From NCBI RefSeq assembly GCF_013466605.1, contig NZ_CP059162.1, positions 6,262,001 through 6,326,000 on the forward strand: a stretch of 64,000 nucleotides of DNA, in the 5' to 3' direction. Source of the DNA: Pseudomonas chlororaphis subsp. aurantiaca. Its GTDB lineage: Bacteria > Pseudomonadota > Gammaproteobacteria > Pseudomonadales > Pseudomonadaceae. Below the pieces are notes generated by a model. The model saw only the letters and a list, made by a program, of their open reading frames with translations. It made no database searches and was not told where the DNA came from. Numbering within the stretch: the first letter of the stretch is position 1; every line of letters begins with the position of its first letter. The translations under genes were made by a program, and so were the position numbers. Of the stretch, positions 8,582 to 17,579 are shown piece after piece.

Positions 8582-10546
8582 ATGGCCGGGCTGATTCCCC
8601 AGAGCTTTATTGACGACCTTCTGAACCGCACCGACATCGTCGATGTTGTCAGCTCGCGCCTGCAGATGAAAAAGGCCGGCAAGAACTACACTGCCTGCTG
8701 CCCGTTCCACAAAGAAAAAACCCCCTCCTTCAGCGTCAGCCCCGACAAGCAGTTCTACTACTGCTTCGGCTGTGGCGCGGGCGGGAACGCCCTCGGCTTC
8801 ATCATGGACCACGACAACCTGGACTTCCCCCAGGCGGTCGAGGAACTGGCCAAAGCCGCGGGCATGGAAGTCCCGCGGGAGGAAAGCGGCCGCTCGCACA
8901 AACCCCGGCAGCCGACCGATTCGCCGCTCTACCCGCTGCTGACCGCCGCCGCCGATTACTATCGCCAAGCCCTGAAAAGCCATCCAGCCCGCAAGGCAGC
9001 GGTCGACTACCTCAAGGGACGCGGCCTGACCGGCGAGATCGCCCGCGATTTCGGCCTCGGTTTTGCGCCGCCCGGCTGGGACAACCTGTTCAAGCACATG
9101 AGCAGTGACACCCTGCAACAGAAAGCCATGATCGACGCCGGCCTGCTGATCGAAAATGCCGAAACCGGTAAACGCTACGATCGCTTTCGCGACCGAGTGA
9201 TGTTTCCGATCCGCGACAGCCGCGGCCGGATCATCGCCTTTGGTGGCCGGGTACTGGGCGATGACAAGCCGAAATACCTGAACTCGCCGGAAACCCCGGT
9301 GTTTCACAAGGGCCAGGAGCTTTACGGCCTGTTCGAGGCTCGCAAGAACAACCGCAACCTCGACGAAATCATCGTCGTCGAAGGCTACATGGACGTGATT
9401 GCCCTCGCCCAACAGGGCTTGCGTAACGCCGTTGCGACCCTGGGCACCGCCACCAGCGAAGAACACCTCAAGCGCCTGTTCCGCATCGTGCCCAGTGTCC
9501 TGTTCTGCTTCGACGGCGACCAGGCAGGACGCAAGGCCGCCTGGCGCGCGCTGGAGGCGACCCTGTCCAGCCTGCAGGATGGTCGCCGGGCGCGCTTTCT
9601 GTTTCTTCCCGAAGGCGAAGACCCGGATACCCTGGTGCGCTCCGAGGGTACAGACGCCTTTCGCGCACGCATCAATCAACACGCTCAACCGCTGGCCGAT
9701 TATTTCTTCCAGCAACTGACCGACGAAGCGGATCCACGCTCGCTCGAGGGCAAGGCCCACCTGGCCACTCTTGCTGCACCGTTGATCGACAAGGTCCCCG
9801 GAGCCAACCTGCGGACCCTGATGCGCCAGCGCCTCAGTGAAATTACCGGACTCAACAACGAGACCGTCAACCAGTTGGTGCACAGCGCCCCACAAGAAGC
9901 GCCTCCGGTGTACGACGCCGGCATCGACTACGACGGCATACCGGACTATGTCGACTACCACGAGCCGCAAGAAGCCTACGTGCCACAGCAGGAATGGACG
10001 CCGAAGAAAAGCGGCGCGGGCGGCAAGAAGTGGGAGAACAAACCCTGGGACAAAAAGGGCAAGCGTAACGGCGATCGTGATCAACCACGTGCCCCGCGCG
10101 TTCCGGCCGCCGTCGAACCCCCAACACTGTCAGCCCTTCGAACATTGCTGCATCACCCGCAACTGGCCGAGAAAGTTGAAGACGCCGGGCATTTCGCCGC
10201 CGACGACAACACCAATACCCAGTTGCTGGTCGCTCTGATCGAAGCCGTGCAGAAAAATCCTAAGCTACGCTCTATTCATCAGCTGATGGCGCGCTGGCAC
10301 GGCACCGAACAGGGCCGCCTGATCAAGGCGCTGGCAGAAAAGGAGTGGTTGATTGAGGGCGATAACCTTGAACAACAGTTTTTCGACACCATTAAAAGCT
10401 TGTCCGCTCGTCAACGTGAGCGTGTTTTGGAACAACTTCTCAGGAAATCGCGTCAAAGCGAGTTGAGTGGCGAAGAAAAAATTCAGCTACTTGAGCTTCT
10501 AAAACGAAATGTTCCCGCATCAAACCCGACCTCAACTGGCGCGTGA
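8582..10546 (+). CDS. dnaG: DNA primase
   Basis: A 654-residue primase that makes the RNA primers for the replication fork with DnaB helicase. The ATG at 8582 gives the typical start MAGLIPQSFIDDLLNRTDIVDVV; the open frame extends further upstream but without homology. The N-terminal zinc ribbon has C40, H43, C61 and C64. The TOPRIM core follows with EIIVVEGYMDVIAL (catalytic Glu) and FDGDQAGRKAA (metal-binding DxD). The C-terminal helicase-binding domain is preceded by a low-complexity linker rich in K, G, P and W (around residues 465-515), which is longer than in E. coli (581 residues) and usual in Pseudomonas. Second gene of the rpsU-dnaG-rpoD operon. Confidence 0.98.
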   Translation: MAGLIPQSFIDDLLNRTDIVDVVSSRLQMKKAGKNYTACCPFHKEKTPSFSVSPDKQFYYCFGCGAGGNALGFIMDHDNLDFPQAVEELAKAAGMEVPREESGRSHKPRQPTDSPLYPLLTAAADYYRQALKSHPARKAAVDYLKGRGLTGEIARDFGLGFAPPGWDNLFKHMSSDTLQQKAMIDAGLLIENAETGKRYDRFRDRVMFPIRDSRGRIIAFGGRVLGDDKPKYLNSPETPVFHKGQELYGLFEARKNNRNLDEIIVVEGYMDVIALAQQGLRNAVATLGTATSEEHLKRLFRIVPSVLFCFDGDQAGRKAAWRALEATLSSLQDGRRARFLFLPEGEDPDTLVRSEGTDAFRARINQHAQPLADYFFQQLTDEADPRSLEGKAHLATLAAPLIDKVPGANLRTLMRQRLSEITGLNNETVNQLVHSAPQEAPPVYDAGIDYDGIPDYVDYHEPQEAYVPQQEWTPKKSGAGGKKWENKPWDKKGKRNGDRDQPRAPRVPAAVEPPTLSALRTLLHHPQLAEKVEDAGHFAADDNTNTQLLVALIEAVQKNPKLRSIHQLMARWHGTEQGRLIKALAEKEWLIEGDNLEQQFFDTIKSLSARQRERVLEQLLRKSRQSELSGEEKIQLLELLKRNVPASNPTSTGA

Positions 10547-10560
10547 GGTCATAGCTCGGG

Positions 10561-10566
10561 TATAAT
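10561..10566 (+). promoter_or_regulatory. Consensus -10 box upstream of rpoD
   Basis: A perfect TATAAT lies 48 bp before the rpoD start in the 67-bp dnaG-rpoD gap. No good -35 is found 16-18 bp upstream, so if it works it would be a weak or activator-dependent internal promoter that lets rpoD be expressed apart from rpsU-dnaG. Confidence 0.4.
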
Positions 10567-10613
10567 CCTCGGCTTGTTTTTTGCCCGCCAAGACCTTCAG
10601 TGGATAGGGTGTT

Positions 10614-12461
<1,848 letters not shown>

Positions 12462-12469
12462 TACCAAGA

Positions 12470-12497
12470 CCCCCAGCCCTGCTGGGGGTTTTGTTTT
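12470..12497 (+). terminator. Intrinsic terminator after rpoD
   Basis: CCCCCAGC (12470-12477), loop CCT, GCTGGGGG (12481-12488), then TTTTGTTTTG. A perfect eight-base GC stem with a T-rich tail, starting nine bases after the rpoD stop codon. Confidence 0.93.
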
Positions 12498-12583
12498 GTG
12501 CAGTTTAAAACTCCCCGCGCCTCACTCCCTGCGGATTGCCCGTCTACACTCGAAACATTCCCCCGTGCCATAACGAGACCGTT

Positions 12584-15500
12584 ATGCCCAGACTGCCGAC
12601 CGTGCTGATGCTGTCGCTGCTCGCCTGGACCGCAACGGCCGGCGCACTGACGCTCACCGATGAAGAACGAGGCTGGCTTTCCGCTCATCCGGAGTTGCGC
12701 CTGGGCGTCGATGCATCATGGCCACCCTTCGAATATCGCGATGAGGAAGGGCGCTACCAGGGCCTTGCGGCGGACTATATCCACCTGATCCAGGATCGCC
12801 TGGCGATCACGCTCAAGCCGATAGAGCCCGCCAGCTGGAGCGAAGTGCTCGAATCCGCGAAAAAGGGCAAGCTGGACCTGCTGCCGGGCATCATGTCGAC
12901 CCCGGAGCGGCAAAACTACCTGGCTTTCACCCGCCCGTACCTCGATTTCCCCATCGTGATCCTGGCCCATAAAGGCGGCGCGCAACCTCGCAAGCTCCCG
13001 GACCTGTACGGCCTGAAGATCGCCGTCGTGGAGAATTACGCCCCCCACGAACTGCTGCGCACCCACCATCCAGACCTGAACCTGGTCGCCCTGCCCAATG
13101 TGAGTTCGGCTTTGCAGGCACTGGCCCTCAATCAGGTCGATGCCGTGGTCGGCGACCTGGCCTCCAGTGTCTGGAGCCTGCGGCGGCAGAAGTTGGACGG
13201 GCTCTATGTCAGTGGCGAAACGCCCTACCGCTATCAGTTGGCCATGGGCGTCCCCCGCGACAGCAAGATACTGGTAAGCATTCTCGACAAGGTGCTGGCC
13301 GACATAAGCCCGGCGGAGGTCAACGAAATCCAGCAGCGCTGGGTGGGCAATGTACTCGACCATCGTTCGTTCTGGTCGGACTTGCTGTTCTATGGTCTGC
13401 CAGGGCTGCTCCTGCTGTTTGCCGTGCTGGCGGCGGTGATCCGCATCAACCGCCGGCTGAGCTCCGAAATCGCACGGCGCGTGGCGCTGGAACAGGAGCT
13501 GCGCAGCAGCGAATACCATTACCGCGGCCTGGTCGAAAGCCTTTCGGCGATCGCCTGGGAAGCCCGCATCAGCGACTTCACCTACAGCTACGTGTCGCCC
13601 CATGCCGAGCAACTGCTGGGCTATCCCCTTTCGCACTGGCTGATTCCCGGGTTCTGGAAAAACATCATTCACCCCGCCGACCTGACGCGCGCCCAGCACT
13701 TCTGCGATCACGAGGTCCTGGCCGGACGCGATCACAGCCTGGATTACCGGGTGATCACTGCCGATGGCCGCTGCCTGTGGGTTCGCGACATCGTCAGCCT
13801 GATCGAGCATGGGCATGAACCGATCATGCGCGGCCTGATGATCGACATCAGCGAAACCAAACGCACCGAAGAGGCCCTGCAGCTCTCAGAACAGAAATTC
13901 GCCTCGGTTTTCCAACAATGCCCGGACATCCTGGTCATTGCCCGCCTGTCGGATGGTTGCCTGCTGGAGGTCAACGAGGCGTTCGAGGAGCAGATCGGCC
14001 TGAGTGCCGAGCAAGTCATCGGTCAAACGGCCACCGAGCTGAACATCTGGGGTATCCAGGGCGTCGGCCCCGGTCTGCTGCAGCGCTTGCAGGCCGGCAG
14101 TATCCGTAACCTGGAGATGCCCTTTCGGCGTAGCAATGGCCAGCTGTTCACCGGACTGATCTCCGCCGAACCCTTCGACCTCGACACCACGCCCGCCCTG
14201 GTCGTGGTGGTTCGCGATATCACTCAGTTGAAGGAAACCCAGCAGCAGTTGCAAACCTCCGAAGAGAAGTTCGCCAAGGCGTTTCACGCCTCGCCCGACG
14301 GCCTGCTGCTTAGCCGCCAGCGCGACGGCTTGCTAATAGAGGTCAACGAAGGTTTCAGCCGCATCACCGGCTTCAATAGCGCCATGTCCGTCGACCGTTC
14401 CACGCTGGAGCTAGGCATCTGGGTCAACCTCAACGAACGCCGGCAGATGCTCGACCTGCTGCAGCGGGATGGTTTCGTGCGCGACTTCAGTTGCCACATT
14501 CGCCGCAATGACGGTCAGATCCGCCTCTGTGAGCTCTCCAGCCGGCCGCTGCCGATCGGCGACGAGGATTGCATGCTGACCATCGCCCGCGACATTACCG
14601 AGCGCCACCTGATGCAGGAGAAGCTACAACAGGCCGCCACCGTGTTCGAGAGCACCGCCGAAGGCGTACTGATCACCGATACCCAGCAGCACATCAGTGC
14701 GGTCAACCGGGCGTTCACCGAAATCACCGGCTACAGCGAAACCGAAGCCCTGGGCCACACCCCGCGCCTGCTGGCTTCCGGCCTGCATGACAGCGCCTTC
14801 TACGCCGCCATGTGGCACCAGCTGACCGCCGAAGGTCATTGGCAGGGAGAAATCTGCAATCGACGCAAAAATGGCGAGCTGTACCCCAGTTGGCTGACCA
14901 TCAGCGCCGTGCGTAACAAAGACCGCTTTATCACCCACTTCGTCGCGGTATTCGCCGATATCTCCAGCCTCAAGCACGCCCAGGCCAAGCTCGATTACCA
15001 GGCGCACCATGATCCGCTGACCGGCCTGCCGAACCGCACCCTGTTCGAAAGCCGCCTGCTGACTGCGCTCAACAGCCAGCAGGAGAACGGTGGCCAGGGA
15101 GCCGTGCTGTTTCTCGATCTGGACCGCTTCAAGCACATCAACGACAGCCTCGGCCACCCGGTCGGCGACTTGCTGCTCAAGGGCATTGCCGTACGCCTGA
15201 AAGAGCAACTGCGGGATATCGACACCGTGGCCCGCCTGGGCGGAGACGAGTTCATCATCCTACTGCCCGGGCTGCAGCAGCCCAGCGATGCCGACCACAT
15301 CGCCAACAAGCTGCTGAACTGCTTCACCGCGCCGTTCCAGGCCGGCGAGCACGAGTTCTTCATCAGCGCCAGCATCGGTACCAGCCTCTACCCCAAGGAT
15401 GGCTGCGACGTGGCCACGCTGGTCAAGAATGCCGACGCCGCCATGTACCGCTCCAAGGCCAAGGGTCGCAACCGGGTCGAAAGCTACACCCGCGACCTGA

Positions 15501-16327
15501 CCGCCCAGGCCAGCGAGCGCGTGGCCCTGGAACATGAACTGCGGCGCGCCATCGAACGCAACGAGCTGCATCTCTACTACCAACCCAAGATCAGGCTGGG
15601 CGACCAGGCGCTGGTAGGCGCCGAGGCGCTGATTCGCTGGCATCATCCGACCTTCGGCGATGTCCCGCCCGAGCACTTCATCCCCCTGGCCGAAGAGAAC
15701 GGCATGATCCTGCAGATCGGCGACTGGGTGCTGGAACAGGCCTGCCAGCAGTTGCGTAAGTGGAACGAGAGCTACGAGAGCTTCGGCCCGCTCTCGGTCA
15801 ACCTCGCCGGCGCCCAGTTGCGCCAACCGAACCTGCTGGGGCGGATTGAGCAACTGCTGAAAGACAACCGCCTCAAACCCGGCTTCCTGCAGCTGGAAAT
15901 CACCGAGAACTTCATCATGAGCCAGGCCGAGGAAGCCCTGGCGGTCCTGCACCAGCTAAAGCGCCTGGGCGTTCAGCTGGCGATCGACGATTTCGGTACC
16001 GGCTACTCGTCCCTGAGCTACCTCAAGCGCCTGCCGCTGGATTTCCTCAAGATCGATCAATCTTTCGTCCGTGGCCTGCCGGATGACCCGCACGATGTGG
16101 CAATCGTGCGGGCCATCATCGCCCTGGGCCGCAGCATGCAATTCACCGTGATCGCCGAAGGCGTGGAAACCCATGACCAGCAGGTATTTCTCGGGAACGA
16201 AGGCTGCGAGCAGATCCAGGGCTACATCATCAGCCTGCCGCTGAGCGCCGACGAATTCGCCGCGACCTTTCTGAGCCTTCCCGTTTCGGATTTTTCGGAT
16301 AGCACAGGCGAGAAACCGTCGCTATAA
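12584..16327 (+). CDS. rmcA: Periplasmic-sensor PAS/GGDEF/EAL c-di-GMP protein (RmcA type)
   Basis: A 1247-residue inner-membrane protein. The chosen ATG at 12584 starts a clear signal peptide (MPRLPTVLMLSLLAWTATAGA). Next come a bacterial solute-binding (SBP_bac_3, Venus-flytrap) domain at about 25-255, a membrane helix at about 266-289, and several PAS domains between about 310 and 800. The GGDEF domain has GGDEF at 886-890 with an RxxD I-site (RDID) five residues before it. The EAL domain has EAL starting at E1014 and the DDFGTGYSSLSYL metal loop. Both active sites look intact. In P. aeruginosa the gene after rpoD, PA0575, encodes RmcA, a redox- and arginine-linked c-di-GMP phosphodiesterase; the same length, domain order and position support orthology. 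Which activity dominates cannot be told from sequence. Confidence 0.9.
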   Translation: MPRLPTVLMLSLLAWTATAGALTLTDEERGWLSAHPELRLGVDASWPPFEYRDEEGRYQGLAADYIHLIQDRLAITLKPIEPASWSEVLESAKKGKLDLLPGIMSTPERQNYLAFTRPYLDFPIVILAHKGGAQPRKLPDLYGLKIAVVENYAPHELLRTHHPDLNLVALPNVSSALQALALNQVDAVVGDLASSVWSLRRQKLDGLYVSGETPYRYQLAMGVPRDSKILVSILDKVLADISPAEVNEIQQRWVGNVLDHRSFWSDLLFYGLPGLLLLFAVLAAVIRINRRLSSEIARRVALEQELRSSEYHYRGLVESLSAIAWEARISDFTYSYVSPHAEQLLGYPLSHWLIPGFWKNIIHPADLTRAQHFCDHEVLAGRDHSLDYRVITADGRCLWVRDIVSLIEHGHEPIMRGLMIDISETKRTEEALQLSEQKFASVFQQCPDILVIARLSDGCLLEVNEAFEEQIGLSAEQVIGQTATELNIWGIQGVGPGLLQRLQAGSIRNLEMPFRRSNGQLFTGLISAEPFDLDTTPALVVVVRDITQLKETQQQLQTSEEKFAKAFHASPDGLLLSRQRDGLLIEVNEGFSRITGFNSAMSVDRSTLELGIWVNLNERRQMLDLLQRDGFVRDFSCHIRRNDGQIRLCELSSRPLPIGDEDCMLTIARDITERHLMQEKLQQAATVFESTAEGVLITDTQQHISAVNRAFTEITGYSETEALGHTPRLLASGLHDSAFYAAMWHQLTAEGHWQGEICNRRKNGELYPSWLTISAVRNKDRFITHFVAVFADISSLKHAQAKLDYQAHHDPLTGLPNRTLFESRLLTALNSQQENGGQGAVLFLDLDRFKHINDSLGHPVGDLLLKGIAVRLKEQLRDIDTVARLGGDEFIILLPGLQQPSDADHIANKLLNCFTAPFQAGEHEFFISASIGTSLYPKDGCDVATLVKNADAAMYRSKAKGRNRVESYTRDLTAQASERVALEHELRRAIERNELHLYYQPKIRLGDQALVGAEALIRWHHPTFGDVPPEHFIPLAEENGMILQIGDWVLEQACQQLRKWNESYESFGPLSVNLAGAQLRQPNLLGRIEQLLKDNRLKPGFLQLEITENFIMSQAEEALAVLHQLKRLGVQLAIDDFGTGYSSLSYLKRLPLDFLKIDQSFVRGLPDDPHDVAIVRAIIALGRSMQFTVIAEGVETHDQQVFLGNEGCEQIQGYIISLPLSADEFAATFLSLPVSDFSDSTGEKPSL

Positions 16328-16328
16328 T
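16323..16328 (+). promoter_or_regulatory. -10 box of the tRNA gene, overlapping the rmcA stop codon
   Basis: A perfect TATAAT ends 14 bases before the tRNA. It overlaps the TAA stop of the preceding gene. The best -35 position is poor, but a GC-rich discriminator (ccgcggcc) follows, as is usual for stringently controlled stable-RNA promoters. Confidence 0.55.
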
Positions 16329-16342
16329 CCGCGGCCTACTGA

Positions 16343-16419
16343 GGGCCTATAGCTCAGTCGGTTAGAGCAGAGGACTCATAATCCTTTGGTCCACGGTTCG
16401 AGTCCGTGTGGGCCCACCA
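16343..16419 (+). tRNA. tRNA with anticodon CAT, best read as tRNA-Ile2 (lysidine tRNA)
   Basis: A 77-base cloverleaf with encoded CCA. The acceptor stem is GGGCCTA/TGGGCCC, the D-arm GCTC...GAGC, the anticodon stem GAGGA/TCCTT with loop CTCATAA, the T-arm CACGG/CCGTG with loop TTCGAGT, and the discriminator is A73. Anticodon CAT can be Met, fMet or Ile2. The pairs C4-G69 and C5-G68 and the variable loop TTGGTC match E. coli ileX, the TilS substrate; elongator tRNA-Met there has U4-A69 and A5-U68. Initiator tRNA is excluded because 1-72 is paired and the anticodon stem lacks three G-C pairs. Automated pipelines often label it Met. Confidence 0.9.
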
Positions 16420-16425
16420 TCTTTG

Positions 16426-16449
16426 AAAGCCGCGCATTGCGCGGCTTTT
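16426..16449 (+). terminator. Intrinsic terminator after the tRNA
   Basis: AAAGCCGCGC (16426-16435), loop ATT, GCGCGGCTTT (16439-16448) and one further T. A perfect ten-base stem seven bases after the tRNA CCA end. Confidence 0.9.
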
Positions 16450-16690
16450 GCGTATTCACAACGCTGCAAATCCCTCGATCAGGCCGCCAGGCCGGCAAAG
16501 CCCCCGATCATTTCTTCCCAGAAATCAGCCCTAGCGCACAACTATTAAAAACCGCCACGGTCATAACCGCGCGGAAGTCGCGCATGGCCGACGTTTGGTC
16601 CTAGACTGCACTTCTATCAATGGGGGAGAGCCTGTCCTTTCCCCGGCGTGATGCACCACCTAAGCCACCCCTAATAATCAGAGTGGCCTG

Positions 16691-17494
16691 ATGATTCGGA
16701 CACAGCACATGGAAGTAGTATCTACGGCGCCTTCGCCTGGCCGGGTAACGGGGTTCGCACGTTGCCGGAATATTCAGCAAGGCCCTGTTTTCATCATTGC
16801 ATCCGGTAGTTCGGCAAAGGACTTCCCCATCGAGGCCTTTTCCAACATCCCGATGATCACCATGAACGGGGCCATCTCGATGTTCCGCGGGACCGGCATT
16901 CAGCCCTTTTTTTATGCCTGCACCGACACCAGTTTCTCCCTCCAGCAACCCGAACTCTTCGCCCAGGCGATGGCTATCAGTCAGCGGGTAGCGCTCTGGG
17001 AAGAACATGCCCGGACGATTCCGATCCAGCCTCGCGGCGAGCTGTTTCTGCTGAAGAAGGCGCCACGACAGACCTGGAAGGAGCGGTTGCTCAGGAGCAA
17101 CCGCGATCTGGTGCGCCCTCCTCTGCTCTGGGGCAACAGGAACCGGACCATCGGCTTCAGCAAGAATCTCGAACTGGGTTTCTTCGACGCCCGTACTGTG
17201 GCTTATCTGGCGCTGCAACTCGCCTATCACGCTGGCTTCGATACAGCGATCCTGGTGGGCGTCGACCTGAGTCCTGCCCAGGGGCGCTTTTATGAAACGC
17301 CAGACACCTTCAAGTCACCCTGCGGCCTGGACCAGCACTTGCAATCGCGGATCCTGCCGTCCTTGAAGCTGATGTCGGACAAGGTCATGGGCAAGGTTTT
17401 TTCCGTATACAACCTGTCCCCCACGTCGCGTATTCCTACCTCGATCATTCCCAACATCAGCCTCGACGAACTCGGCAAACTGATTCATCGCTGA
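16691..17494 (+). CDS. Conserved protein of LPS-core / MptE-like (DUF115-like) type
   Basis: A 267-residue cytoplasmic protein with no signal peptide or membrane helix. The N-terminal stretch GPVFIIASGSSAKDFPIEAFSNIPMITMNGAI has the 'glycine-serine then N-ai' pattern of DUF115/MptE-like proteins, a fold shared by sialyltransferase-like and pterin pyrophosphokinase enzymes. A second conserved block is GFFDARTVAYLALQLAYHAGFDTAILVGVDLS, with the acidic D of the VGVD motif. Pseudomonas homologues are often called lipopolysaccharide core biosynthesis proteins on weak grounds. The ATG at 16691 is used; one at 16709 is also possible, and neither has a good ribosome site. It stands alone between the tRNA and gcd. 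The fold assignment is tentative. Confidence 0.6.
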   Translation: MIRTQHMEVVSTAPSPGRVTGFARCRNIQQGPVFIIASGSSAKDFPIEAFSNIPMITMNGAISMFRGTGIQPFFYACTDTSFSLQQPELFAQAMAISQRVALWEEHARTIPIQPRGELFLLKKAPRQTWKERLLRSNRDLVRPPLLWGNRNRTIGFSKNLELGFFDARTVAYLALQLAYHAGFDTAILVGVDLSPAQGRFYETPDTFKSPCGLDQHLQSRILPSLKLMSDKVMGKVFSVYNLSPTSRIPTSIIPNISLDELGKLIHR

Positions 17495-17530
17495 GCTGTC
17501 GCAGAAGAACCAACGGGGTGTATCCGCCAC

Positions 17531-17559
17531 AAAAAAAACCGCGCCAGGCGCGGTTTTTC
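17531..17559. terminator. Bidirectional terminator between the 267-residue gene and gcd
   Basis: ACCGCGCC / GGCGCGGT stem with a one-base centre, preceded by a run of eight A and followed by TTTTT, so it can end transcripts from both strands. It sits in the 85-bp convergent gap. Confidence 0.88.
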
Positions 17560-17579
17560 TGTCAGGCCAGGATCAGCCC

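Noticed and set aside
8474..10084. A 536-codon minus-strand open frame across dnaG
   Set aside because: It is antisense to a primase with intact zinc and TOPRIM motifs; the amino-acid content is typical of third-position GC shadows.
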